Shown: positions 18,526 through 26,798 of the stretch, piece by piece
How positions within the stretch are numbered: the first letter of the stretch is position 1
Layout: each line of letters starts with the position of its first letter
NCBI GenBank assembly: GCA_964475415.1
Contig: CAYYWZ010000033.1
Coordinates: 1 to 42,254, forward strand
Direction: 5' to 3'
Origin: CALCMJ01 sp964475415
Lineage (GTDB): Bacteria; Bacteroidota; Bacteroidia; Chitinophagales; Saprospiraceae
Length of the DNA: 42,254 bases
Notes under the pieces: generated by a model
The model's input: the letters and a program-made list of their open reading frames with translations, nothing else
Told to the model about the DNA's origin: nothing
Databases searched by the model: none
Made by a program: the position numbers and the translations under genes

Positions 18526-18552
18526 AAAAAGATAAACGTCATTAAGGCTATT
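18506..18552 (-). terminator. htpG terminator-like hairpin overlapping the next gene's start
   Basis: AATAGCCTTAATGA and TCATTAAGGCTATT form a perfect 14-bp stem. On the minus strand the second arm is followed by TTTGTTTATT. The 19-base loop holds the start codon of the TlpA-like gene, whose codons 3-7 form the second arm. It can act as the htpG terminator, as an attenuator or as a translation-controlling structure. Confidence 0.65.
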
Positions 18553-18574
18553 ATTGTTTTATGAAAATAGGAAT

Positions 18575-20443
18575 CTAGCTTAGAAACTCTATACTTCTCT
18601 TAGTGAACGTAGTCAGTTCCTCTCCTTTCAACATATTCTGATTCAGCTTTGCTAACATGTGAAGGTATGATGCAAAGTCTTTCTTCTTATCAGCACTCTT
18701 CATTTTCATCAGTTTACTGTTGATCAGCGGGTGATTCGTATTGATCACTACATTATGACTATCAGGTAATGCTCCCATGTCCATACCTTGCATAGCTTGC
18801 ATCTCTTTCATTCTACGCATAAACTCTGGGATGGTTATGACTACTGGCTGATCTTCTGGCGATAGCGCTCTTAGTTCTATCTGCGCACCAGCCTGATCTC
18901 CTAGAGAATCCGTAAAAATAGATTTTACCTTCTCTTGTTCTTTTTCTGATAGCACAGATTCTTTTGTCTCATCCTTCTGTACTAACTTATCCGCTGTATC
19001 AGAATCTACTCTTACGAAAGTGACATCTCCTAACTTATGTTCTAGATGTTGCATATAGTGATTGTCGATCACATTATCAAACAATACTACATCGTATCCA
19101 TAGTTCTTAGCTGAAGTAATATAACTATGATGTTCTTTTGCATTGTTCGTATATAGAATAACCGTTTTGTCGTATTTGTCTTTCTGTGCAACAGCTATTT
19201 TCTCCTTATACTCTTCTATAGTGTAAAACTCATTATCGACATTTTTAAAAAGAGAAAACTTTGTTCCCTTGTCATAAAATTTCTCATCTGAGATCATTCC
19301 ATATTTTACAAACACACCTATATCATCCCACTTATCCTGATAGTTCTGTCTGTCTTTCTTAAATAACTTACTTAACTTCTCAGCTACTTTCTTCGTAATG
19401 TAAGACGTTATTTTTCTGACATTAGAATCAGACTGCAAGTAAGATCTAGAAACATTAAGTGGAATATCCGGAGAATCTATCACACCATGTAGTAAGGTCA
19501 GAAATTCTGGTACAATCTCTTTTACATCATCTGTAACATATACCTGATTACTATATAACTGGATTTTATTCTTCTGGAATTCCATCGTCTTACTCAGCTT
19601 AGGGAAATACAAAATCCCTGTAAGATTAAATGGATAATCGATATTCAGGTGTATCCAGAACATAGGATCCTGACTCATTGGATACATCTCTTTATAGAAA
19701 TCTATATAATGCTGATCTTTTAAATTGTTAGGTCTTTTTTTCCAAGCTGGGTTAGGGTTATTGACAATATTATCAACCTCCGTTTCTACAGCCTTTCTCT
19801 CCTCTCCTTCCCCTTCATACTCTGTAAGTGTTCTAGTCCCAAATCTTATCTCTACTGGTAAAAACTTACAATATTTGTCGAGCAAACTGTCTATCCTAGA
19901 CTTTTCTAAAAACTCAACACTATCATCACTTATATGTAAGATTATGTCTGTGCCTCTTTCTTTCTTTTTTGTAAATTCTATCTGATATTCTGGATTTCCG
20001 TCACAAGACCACTTTACAGCTTTAGCTGATTTCTTGTAGGATCTCGTCACGACATCTACTGTGTCAGCCACCATGAAGGCTGAATAAAACCCTAGCCCAA
20101 AATGTCCTATGATATTCGCCTCATCTTTGTACTTTTTGAGAAAGTCCTCTGCTGACGAAAAGGCAACTTGGTTCAAGTATTTTTTCACTTCAGACTCTGT
20201 CATTCCTATACCTCTATCTCTTATCGTCAGTGTTTTAGCTTCACTATCTAGTATTATGTCAATGGTTGTCGAGCCCAGATCGTCTTTAACATCACCCCTT
20301 AGTGACAAGGTCTTGAGTTTACTTGTTGCATCTACCGCATTGGAAATCAACTCTCTAAGAAATATTTCTTGATCTGAATAAAGAAATTTTTTGATGATCG
20401 GAAATATGTTTTCCGCTTGTACAGATATTTGTCCTTTTTCCAT
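18575..20443 (-). CDS. htpG: molecular chaperone HtpG (Hsp90 family)
   Basis: Bacterial Hsp90, an ATP-dependent cytosolic chaperone dimer. The N-terminal GHKL ATPase domain shows LRELISNAVDATSK (ATP/Mg Asn), RDRGIGMTESEV and the lid/glycine motif GHFGLGFYSAFMVAD. The middle domain includes GVIDSPDIPLNVSRSYLQ with the catalytic Arg region, and the C-terminal dimerisation domain ends near residue 622, the usual length. Many bacteria have NAxDA with small residues here, and NAVDATSK is a normal variant. The hairpin that follows overlaps the next gene. No exact promoter box was found upstream; a near match (TAGGCTTTG) has a one-base-longer spacer. Confidence 0.97.
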   Translation of the reverse strand: MEKGQISVQAENIFPIIKKFLYSDQEIFLRELISNAVDATSKLKTLSLRGDVKDDLGSTTIDIILDSEAKTLTIRDRGIGMTESEVKKYLNQVAFSSAEDFLKKYKDEANIIGHFGLGFYSAFMVADTVDVVTRSYKKSAKAVKWSCDGNPEYQIEFTKKKERGTDIILHISDDSVEFLEKSRIDSLLDKYCKFLPVEIRFGTRTLTEYEGEGEERKAVETEVDNIVNNPNPAWKKRPNNLKDQHYIDFYKEMYPMSQDPMFWIHLNIDYPFNLTGILYFPKLSKTMEFQKNKIQLYSNQVYVTDDVKEIVPEFLTLLHGVIDSPDIPLNVSRSYLQSDSNVRKITSYITKKVAEKLSKLFKKDRQNYQDKWDDIGVFVKYGMISDEKFYDKGTKFSLFKNVDNEFYTIEEYKEKIAVAQKDKYDKTVILYTNNAKEHHSYITSAKNYGYDVVLFDNVIDNHYMQHLEHKLGDVTFVRVDSDTADKLVQKDETKESVLSEKEQEKVKSIFTDSLGDQAGAQIELRALSPEDQPVVITIPEFMRRMKEMQAMQGMDMGALPDSHNVVINTNHPLINSKLMKMKSADKKKDFASYLHMLAKLNQNMLKGEELTTFTKRSIEFLS

Positions 20444-20531
20444 TTTCTTAATTTATGATTACACCCATGTTAGTCAAAGCCTATGCCATTCGGTTTTTTA
20501 TGACAAAATGTCTGATAAATAGCCTTATGCC

Positions 20532-20581
20532 TACTACCTATAAATTTATAGGTAGTATATATTTAATTTACTATAATTTTG
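20532..20581 (+). promoter_or_regulatory. 26-bp perfect palindrome next to a -7 element
   Basis: TACTACCTATAAA is immediately followed by its exact reverse complement TTTATAGGTAGTA (20532-20557). A perfect -7 box TAATTTTG stands at 20574-20581, so the palindrome covers the place where the -33 element would be. This geometry is typical of an operator for a dimeric regulator controlling the secreted-protein gene. The apparent TTG start of that gene at 20579 is part of the -7 box and can be discounted. Confidence 0.6.
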
Positions 20582-20653
20582 TACTCTATAGTATTCTATC
20601 TACTTTGTTCATTAATTAGCAATACAATTATTATAACACCTTTAATTGAAATA

Positions 20654-22477
20654 ATGAATTTCCTTAAATTTCTATTAGCCCTTCTAACTCTTCTTTTTAT
20701 TCAATTTACAAGTTCAGGACAGCCAGATCTAGATATTACAGGTCCTGCAATAAATCCTAATCCTCTTGTATTAGGAGAACAAGGACAAATACGCTTTGGA
20801 ATAAACAATGTAAATGGTTCTTATCCTGAAGATGCTGGAACGAAGATAAGAATAGAGTTTTCTAAAGTCCGTCCGGTAAATGGAGTCACGACTTTGCGAG
20901 GTATCAACTCTGACGTATATGAGTGGAGTTATGACGAGGAAGAAAATACCATATATGGTGTCCAGCAAAAAGAAATAGGATTTCTATTTGACGCAGAAGT
21001 AATCATAGACATCATTGCTGTAGAATTTACACCCATACCTGGCAATTCAGGATTTAGTGCAACTGCCTATGACCTCCCTGTCGATGGTAATACAACGAAT
21101 AATTTTGGATCTAGTTACACCTGGACGGAGTATGATGATTATGGAGTCGCCGGAACCGTATTCCATGATGTCAATCAAAATCAGATCCAAGACGATAACG
21201 AATTCGGAGTAGAAGGTATCGATGTAGATATAGCTCCAGAGGGTGGCAAAGCCATCAGTAACAAAAACGGATCTTTCATTTACAAAGCAGAAGAAGGACA
21301 GACTTACACCATGTCAATAGATTTAGATGACAGTTGGTTATTGACAACTCCAAATGCTAGTATTACGCATACTTTTGAAAATGGAAATCCTGGCAACTAC
21401 AATAATGATTTTGGTATTGTACCTGTAGATATGAGTACGGATCTATTTGCTAACCTAAGCTCCGATCCTACAATCTGCAATCGTGCTATAAATTATAAAT
21501 TACGATATCTTAATAGAGGTACTGACACAGCATCGGGCGAACTAAGATTGGCTCTAGATCCTAAGATAGACTTGCTACAGAGCAGTGAGGATTTTACAAT
21601 TCTAGATGATTTCCATATTTGGGATGTAGCCGATCTATCTCCTAATGAATCCAAAGAAATAAATTTATATATAAAGATGCCAACTGAAGAACAAGTAGGC
21701 AATATCATAACTATGGACTACAGCTTCGTAGAGACTGATGCTGGAAATGATCAAGAATTATTTGCAGACACCTACGAGTCTACTATTCTATGTGCTTATG
21801 ACCCTAATGACAAAATTGTAATTCCAGCAGGCGAAGAAGAGCAGCATTATACCATCAAGGATCAAGCACTACAATACACTGTAAGATTCCAAAACACAGG
21901 AAACGCTCCTGCTAAAGATGTTATCATTACAGATGAGATAGATCTCAACTTAGACCTCAATACTTTCCGAGTAATCAACAGTTCTGAAGATGTAAAAACT
22001 AGTATACTAGATAGAACAGTGACTTTTTTATTTGAGAATATTTACCTTATCGATAGTCTTACGGACGAGCCTAATAGTCATGGATTTATCAGCTATAATA
22101 TTTCACCTCTAGAGGGTGTGGAGGATTTTACTGTAGTTGAAAATACTGCGGAAATATTCTTTGATAATAATCCACCTATCGGAACGAATACAACACTGAA
22201 TACCTTAGTAGATCAGCTATCCGCTTCGGATGATCTTGCCGAAAAATATGATATAGAACTATATCCTAATCCTACAAGCGGTATCTTTCAGATCTCTAGC
22301 TCAGACAGGATAGAAAAGGTAGAAGTATATACGATATCTGGCCAGAGTATCTCAATGTTTTTTGCAGAGACAAAACAAGTAGAAATAGACTTAGAGAAAA
22401 ACACTCCTCCTGGTGTCTATTATGTCAAATTAAAAATAGCAGATCAGATCATCGTAAGAAAAATAGTTATCAGATAA
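20654..22477 (+). CDS. secreted protein with T9SS type A sorting domain
   Basis: From ATG 20654 the 607-residue protein begins with a signal peptide (MNFLKFLLALLTLLFIQFTSS). It then contains a CARDB-like beta region, an SdrD/prealbumin-like B domain (GTVFHDVNQNQIQDDNEFGVEG), a DUF11/DUF7619-like repeat (LQYTVRFQNTGNAPAKDVIITDEI) and a C-terminal type A sorting tail (YPNPTSGIF followed by VYTISGQ and PPGVYYVKLKI, ending RKIVIR). The tail directs export through the T9SS, whose translocon SprA is encoded at the start of the window. The function is likely adhesive or structural; no enzyme domain is visible. The start at 20579 seen in the longest frame overlaps the promoter and is rejected. Confidence 0.9.
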   Translation: MNFLKFLLALLTLLFIQFTSSGQPDLDITGPAINPNPLVLGEQGQIRFGINNVNGSYPEDAGTKIRIEFSKVRPVNGVTTLRGINSDVYEWSYDEEENTIYGVQQKEIGFLFDAEVIIDIIAVEFTPIPGNSGFSATAYDLPVDGNTTNNFGSSYTWTEYDDYGVAGTVFHDVNQNQIQDDNEFGVEGIDVDIAPEGGKAISNKNGSFIYKAEEGQTYTMSIDLDDSWLLTTPNASITHTFENGNPGNYNNDFGIVPVDMSTDLFANLSSDPTICNRAINYKLRYLNRGTDTASGELRLALDPKIDLLQSSEDFTILDDFHIWDVADLSPNESKEINLYIKMPTEEQVGNIITMDYSFVETDAGNDQELFADTYESTILCAYDPNDKIVIPAGEEEQHYTIKDQALQYTVRFQNTGNAPAKDVIITDEIDLNLDLNTFRVINSSEDVKTSILDRTVTFLFENIYLIDSLTDEPNSHGFISYNISPLEGVEDFTVVENTAEIFFDNNPPIGTNTTLNTLVDQLSASDDLAEKYDIELYPNPTSGIFQISSSDRIEKVEVYTISGQSISMFFAETKQVEIDLEKNTPPGVYYVKLKIADQIIVRKIVIR

Positions 22478-22603
22478 GCATAAAAAATAAAACCTGATTT
22501 CTTCAAACAACTAATTACCAATCTTCTGATTTCCGTAGTAAAGTGCTCAGGTTTCACTTCCTAGACAAGGACAAATCGATGGATAACACCATAGCTAAGC
22601 CTA

Positions 22604-22927
22604 TCAAGATAAAATCTCTGGTAGGTATGGGCAAAACAGTAAGATAAAAATAAAGAAGCCAAAGAGGATATAGCTTTCTTTACAGAAGAAATCAGACCAT
22701 GTAAAAGTAGGTCGTTCTAATAATGACTCATCTTTCTGGATACTTGGAAATATATAGTTTTTGGCATAAGCAAAAAATATCGCTAAAAAGAAACCTGTAA
22801 AATTAAGCCTTATCCAAAAGACAGATAAACCCGGATCAAAGCCTATAATTCCCTGCATCGTTTTAGAGAATACTAGATTGATCAATACAGAAAATACTAT
22901 ACCAATTTTCATTCCTGTAGAACTCAC
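22604..22927 (-). CDS. small membrane protein, unknown function
   Basis: A 107-residue protein with three hydrophobic segments (IGIVFSVLINLVF, FWIRLNFTGFFLAIFFAYA, and YILFGFFIFILLFCPYLPEIL near the C-terminus). The first ATG and the ATG five codons later are both possible starts. No family is recognised. It stands alone between the secreted-protein gene and a 326-base gap. The coding status rests on length, hydrophobic pattern and lack of a competing frame. Confidence 0.6.
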   Translation of the reverse strand: MSSTGMKIGIVFSVLINLVFSKTMQGIIGFDPGLSVFWIRLNFTGFFLAIFFAYAKNYIFPSIQKDESLLERPTFTWSDFFCKESYILFGFFIFILLFCPYLPEILS

Positions 22928-23222
22928 CTTCTTGATGATAAGAAGTTCCTGAATAATAGCTTATCAAGAATATGCTGGGCTATGAATTATGGGAATCTTA
23001 TCTCCGTTTTACATAGAAACCATACATTTATTTTTTTCATATATGTCAATTAAGTAAGTATACCTAGCAATATATCAGCCCTATACAGATAAAAGAAATA
23101 AGTAATTTAAAAATTCACCTAGGAATTTAACCTATTGGCACAAATTGGCAAGGAATGTGCAACAAGCTTATTGTTCAGATTAAGAAGGAGGATACTTATA
23201 TGATAGGATCTTCTTTTTTTAC
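22928..23222. other. intergenic region, possible small RNA
   Basis: No coding frame, tRNA or exact promoter box was found. Near its right end AAGAAG (from 23183) can pair with CTTCTT before a T-run, a weak terminator-like hairpin. A strong plus-strand terminator follows although no plus-strand gene ends here. TACATTTA near 23024 is one base off the -7 consensus. A small RNA on the plus strand would fit, but nothing proves it. Confidence 0.3.
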
Positions 23223-23265
23223 GACCGGTTTGCGTAGGGGGTACAAGAACCGGTCATTTTTTTTT
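23223..23265 (+). terminator. plus-strand rho-independent terminator without an upstream gene
   Basis: GACCGGTT (23223-23230) pairs with AACCGGTC (23248-23255), followed by A and nine Ts. On the minus strand the stem is followed by A-rich sequence, so it should terminate plus-strand RNA. It overlaps the last codons of the minus-strand TfoX-N gene, whose poly-Lys tail is encoded by the same T-run. Confidence 0.7.
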
Positions 23266-23604
23266 CTTCTTCTTTGAAGACTTGGCAAGAGGATTATAAG
23301 CTAAGCAAAGATCTACCCAATACTCCAAATCTTCATCCATATCTATTCCTTCATCTTGCACATGTACAAATCCAGACAAGGGTCTACCTGTAAATTTCAT
23401 TTCTATGCATCCAGGTTTCGTAAGTGCCATATCATATGCTTCTTTCCCTACCCTAGCCATCAACATACTTTGATTTACACCTAAAAGCATCTTGTCATCC
23501 ACCATAAAACAAAGTCCGCCCATCATCTTTTTTTCCATACTAACCACTTTTTTCGCTTCTAGGATTTTTCTTATTCTATCAGCAAGATATTCGTCGTATG
23601 CCAT
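23254..23604 (-). CDS. TfoX N-terminal domain protein
   Basis: The 116-residue protein matches the TfoX N-terminal domain family (KKMMGGLCFMVDDKMLLGV, MARVGKEAYDMALTKPGC, GRPLSGFVHVQDEGI). The domain occurs in competence regulators (TfoX/Sxy) and, alone, in many small proteins of unknown function. The C-terminus is a run of Lys (SSKKKKKK), partly because the sequence here forms the T-run of an opposing terminator. Calling it a competence regulator is not justified, since the C-terminal TfoX domain is absent. Confidence 0.85.
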   Translation of the reverse strand: MAYDEYLADRIRKILEAKKVVSMEKKMMGGLCFMVDDKMLLGVNQSMLMARVGKEAYDMALTKPGCIEMKFTGRPLSGFVHVQDEGIDMDEDLEYWVDLCLAYNPLAKSSKKKKKK

Positions 23605-23667
23605 GATTAAGTTTTAAGAATTTAAAATACAAATTATCGCTCAAGTCAGATGCTGCAATATACTTCA

Positions 23668-24180
23668 TCAGACCGTAGTTAGTTTTTTATAGAATTCAAG
23701 GAGTTTCACTTTATCCTTTTGTTTCAAGATGTTATCTGTAAGATCTAGATGTAGCCCACCTAAGTAGTTCATACCCAAATAACCTGCTGTCAGACTAAAG
23801 GGTTCTTCGAAACCTATGTTGACTTGTTCTGATCCACTACAACAGATCATTGCCATATTTTTTCCACGTAGCTTCCTACCTAGTTCTTTTTCTATAGTGA
23901 GTAAATCTGTAATCCGGTCAAAAAATCGTTTCATTACCGCACTCATACTGTACCAGTAAATTGGCGAAAGAAATACTAATGTGTCATAATTATAAATGAG
24001 GCCCTTCATAAGAGGTATAAACCCATCGCCTCTGTTTCTATGCTGGTAATCATAATCTCCTATATTGTACTTAGATAGATCTATACGCTCGATTGCTTTT
24101 TCCTGATGTAGGTAGTCAGCCATTAGGAAAGTATTTCCATCTGAACGAGCGGAGCCTATAATGAAAACTGGTTTTGACAT
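23668..24180 (-). CDS. NADPH-dependent FMN reductase / flavodoxin-fold oxidoreductase
   Basis: A 170-residue flavodoxin-fold protein. The FMN phosphate loop is GSARSDGNTFLMAD near the N-terminus, and SPIYWYSMSAVMKRFFDR is the classic flavin-contact and dimer-interface segment of NAD(P)H-dependent FMN reductases. It is probably a cytosolic quinone or flavin reductase; the substrate cannot be inferred. Its ATG stands only four bases after an exact -7 promoter box, so its mRNA is probably leaderless. Confidence 0.88.
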   Translation of the reverse strand: MSKPVFIIGSARSDGNTFLMADYLHQEKAIERIDLSKYNIGDYDYQHRNRGDGFIPLMKGLIYNYDTLVFLSPIYWYSMSAVMKRFFDRITDLLTIEKELGRKLRGKNMAMICCSGSEQVNIGFEEPFSLTAGYLGMNYLGGLHLDLTDNILKQKDKVKLLEFYKKLTTV

Positions 24181-24184
24181 ACGC

Positions 24185-24192
24185 CAAAGTTA
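24185..24192 (-). promoter_or_regulatory. -7 element abutting the FMN reductase start
   Basis: Read on the minus strand the bases are TAACTTTG, an exact -7 match. Only four bases (GCGT) separate it from the ATG at 24180, so transcription would begin at or within a few bases of the start codon. No -33 TTG was found. Confidence 0.5.
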
Positions 24193-24290
24193 ATAATTTC
24201 TTGTCACTGCTTTTTCCACCATATAGAAACTTAGGTATTATAAAGCTTCGATTATTAGGATATTCCTTTTACGGGGAGAATTAATGCATT

Positions 24291-24324
24291 TTGATATTTA
24301 CATCAGCTAAAGGCAGTAGCTTTG
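24291..24324 (+). promoter_or_regulatory. promoter of the desaturase operon
   Basis: TTG at 24291-24293 and TAGCTTTG at 24317-24324 are 23 bases apart, at the long end of the Bacteroidota spacing. A short inverted repeat (AGCTTT/AAAGCT) spans the -7 box and start region, and could be an operator or a hairpin in the leader of about 45 bases before the ATG at 24376. Confidence 0.6.
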
Positions 24325-24375
24325 CAAAAGCTTTATTATGTTTAGAACAAATTATGTAGACAAAATTAAATAATC

Positions 24376-25107
24376 ATGATTCCACTAATAATAGGTATCG
24401 GCGTATTTCTAATGATCCTAGAGCGTATCATACCAGATCAGAAGTTACCTCATGTTAAGGGTTGGTGGACAAGAGTTATTATTATTAATGTTATACAACT
24501 AGGTATAGTCATACTAGGCAGTTACACTTGGGATATATGGCTTAAGCAATTTTCATTATTCTCACTTTCTACACATCTCAATCCTGCAGTAGGTGGTATA
24601 ATAGCATACTTTATTATAACCTTTGTATTCTATTGGTGGCATAGATGGAGACATGATATCAACTTCTTGTGGTTAACTTTCCATCAGCTGCATCACAGTC
24701 CACAAAGGATAGAAACCATAACATCTTTCTATAAACATCCAGCGGAGATCATCTGTAATTCTGTACTTATAGGTTCAATAAATTTCCTTGTACTAGGATT
24801 ATCAGTAGAGTCTGCAGCCTACGCCATATTGCTTAGCTCTATAGGAGAATATGTGTATCACATGAATATAAAGACACCGCACTGGATGGGTTATATTTTC
24901 CAAAGACCAGAGATGCATCGCATACACCATGAACGTTCAAAACATTATAATAACTTTTCTGACCTACCTATATGGGATATGATTTTTGGCACCTATGAGA
25001 ATCCTAAAAAAAGAGATATGACCTGCGGGTTCAAAACAGAACGTGAAAGTAAGTTGATAGAGATGCTTCGCTTTAAGAATGTCAACGATCCGTATAAATC
25101 TAAATAA
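24376..25107 (+). CDS. sterol desaturase / fatty acid hydroxylase family protein
   Basis: A 243-residue integral membrane di-iron oxygenase. The His clusters that bind the iron pair are intact: HRWRH (89-93), HQLHH (103-107) and HRIHH (181-185), with a further His-bearing loop (EYVYHMN). Hydrophobic segments cover about residues 1-17, 33-52, 72-88 and 130-157. The family hydroxylates or desaturates sterols, carotenoids and fatty acids at the membrane. The substrate here is not visible. It is the first gene of a compact operon with a hypothetical protein, an HTTM-DCC fusion and a DUF2459 protein. Confidence 0.9.
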   Translation: MIPLIIGIGVFLMILERIIPDQKLPHVKGWWTRVIIINVIQLGIVILGSYTWDIWLKQFSLFSLSTHLNPAVGGIIAYFIITFVFYWWHRWRHDINFLWLTFHQLHHSPQRIETITSFYKHPAEIICNSVLIGSINFLVLGLSVESAAYAILLSSIGEYVYHMNIKTPHWMGYIFQRPEMHRIHHERSKHYNNFSDLPIWDMIFGTYENPKKRDMTCGFKTERESKLIEMLRFKNVNDPYKSK

Positions 25108-25110
25108 GGC

Positions 25111-25572
25111 ATGCGAAAAATTCTCTACTACATAGTGATTAGTATAGGACTATTACAAACTATAGGTTACCTAACTAAGATTAAGATCATAAGAGACATA
25201 GGAGTTGTTACAACAGCTTCTCCCCTACCTATCGTTTTTACTGAGGTCAAAGGAGTAGAAACCTTTGCAAGTGATTTCTATCTACTATGGACCAATGATC
25301 AGAACGAACAAGAAGAAGTAAAAATCACGCCCGCCTTATACTCAAAACTTAAAGGCCCTTATAATAGAAGAAATATATTCGGTGCTGCTATAGCTTATGG
25401 ACCTGTATTACCAAAAAAAATATGGGACCCAATACTTAACTATGGTCTGTGTGAAAATATTCTTTCGGAAGAATTGGGTATACCTATAAACAAAGAGAAC
25501 TTTTCTCTTTTAATAAAAACAAGAACGGAAGGAAAAACAGATGAGTGGACTCTAATAACTTCTTGCGAATGA
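25111..25572 (+). CDS. hypothetical protein, single N-terminal membrane segment
   Basis: The 153-residue protein has one N-terminal hydrophobic segment (ILYYIVISIGLLQTIGYL), either an anchor or an uncleaved signal, followed by a soluble domain with mixed strands and helices (DFYLLWTNDQNEQEEVKITPALYSKL, YGLCENILSEELG). No family is recognised. It begins three bases after the desaturase stop, and its own stop overlaps the next gene's ATG (ATGA). Such tight coupling, and its place beside the HTTM-DCC protein, suggests that the two proteins act together at the membrane. Confidence 0.7.
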   Translation: MRKILYYIVISIGLLQTIGYLTKIKIIRDIGVVTTASPLPIVFTEVKGVETFASDFYLLWTNDQNEQEEVKITPALYSKLKGPYNRRNIFGAAIAYGPVLPKKIWDPILNYGLCENILSEELGIPINKENFSLLIKTRTEGKTDEWTLITSCE

Positions 25573-26780
25573 AATCCTACTCTCCATATCAGTTTTCTAT
25601 TTTTAGGATTATCCTAGGCATTTATCTTTTATTTCATTTTGTGGCATTGGTTCCTTATGCTGCAGAGATATGGAGTAATGTAGGCTTGCTTCCAGACGCC
25701 TCAGTTAATCTTACTTATGGAATATTCCCTAATATACTGTATTACCTAAGCTCCGCAACAGGTGTTACGCTATATGTAGGAGTACTCGCAATACTTAGTT
25801 TTTGTTTTCTCATAGGGTTCCAGAGACCTATCATTTCTATATTACTTTGGTATGCATGGGCTTCTTTGTTTGACAGAAATAATCTGATCAATAATCCAGG
25901 TATTCCTTATGTTGGATGGCTATTATTGGTCTGTGCCGTTCTACCAAAGGGTGAACCATGGTCAGTCAGTTCTGGGAAAAAAGATAAAAAGTGGGAAATG
26001 CCCACTATACTATATTATGGCGCTTGGATCTTAATGGCTGTAGGTTATACAATTAGTGGTTTTGACAAGTTTTCTTCTCCCAGTTGGAGAGATGGTACTG
26101 CTATATTTCATTTATTAGAAAATCCCCTTGCAAGAGATTATTGGCTACGAGACCTATTAGTGCAACTGCCTATAGGAATTCTCAAAATAAAAACCTGGTC
26201 TGTCCTATTTATAGAAATGGCATTCTTACCCCTAGCATTATTTAAACCAACAAGAAAATGGATATGGCTTGCTATGATCCTCATGCATCTCGGCATACTT
26301 CTTATCGTTGACTTTGCAGATCTGACCTTAGGCATATTGATGATACATTGGTTTACCTTTGATAGTAATTGGCTGAAACCAAAACCAAAGAAAACTGGCA
26401 TTTTGTTCTTTGATGGTGTCTGCAGTGTTTGTAATGGGCTGATAGATTTTATGATGTTAGAAGACAGAAATATTGCCTTACAATTCGCATCCCTTCAGGG
26501 CAGTACAGCAAAAAATCTATTAGATAAGAAATACATAGAAGATCTCAACTCTATCGTCTATATAGAAGGAGACAAAATATATACAGAATCAACTGGTGTT
26601 CTACAAGCAGTATCTTCTATGGGCGGCATCTATAAACTTTTGTTGATTCTAAAACTCGTTCCTAAATTTCTGAGAGATAAAATCTATGCTTACATAGCTG
26701 CCAATAGGTACAAGTGGTTTGGGAAAAAAGATAACTGTAGAATGCCTACTCCAGAAGAAAGAGATAGACTATTACCATAA
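25569..26780 (+). CDS. HTTM-like membrane protein fused to a DCC thiol-oxidoreductase domain
   Basis: Starting at ATG 25569, which overlaps the preceding stop, the protein has 403 residues. Residues 1-270 hold multiple membrane helices resembling the HTTM/vitamin K-dependent gamma-carboxylase-like membrane domain (SIFRIILGIYLLFHFVALVPY, and SGFDKFSSPSWRDGTAIFHLLENPLARDYW). Residues 276-403 are a DCC (DUF393) domain with the signature FFDGVCSVCN (Asp282, Cys285, Cys288). DCC proteins are predicted thiol-disulfide oxidoreductases. Since gamma-carboxylase relatives need reducing power for their quinone partner, the fusion suggests a self-contained redox membrane enzyme. The substrate is unknown. 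A GTG start at 25545 is possible but less likely. Confidence 0.8.
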   Translation: MKSYSPYQFSIFRIILGIYLLFHFVALVPYAAEIWSNVGLLPDASVNLTYGIFPNILYYLSSATGVTLYVGVLAILSFCFLIGFQRPIISILLWYAWASLFDRNNLINNPGIPYVGWLLLVCAVLPKGEPWSVSSGKKDKKWEMPTILYYGAWILMAVGYTISGFDKFSSPSWRDGTAIFHLLENPLARDYWLRDLLVQLPIGILKIKTWSVLFIEMAFLPLALFKPTRKWIWLAMILMHLGILLIVDFADLTLGILMIHWFTFDSNWLKPKPKKTGILFFDGVCSVCNGLIDFMMLEDRNIALQFASLQGSTAKNLLDKKYIEDLNSIVYIEGDKIYTESTGVLQAVSSMGGIYKLLLILKLVPKFLRDKIYAYIAANRYKWFGKKDNCRMPTPEERDRLLP

Positions 26781-26798
26781 ATAATATGAACTTGTAAA

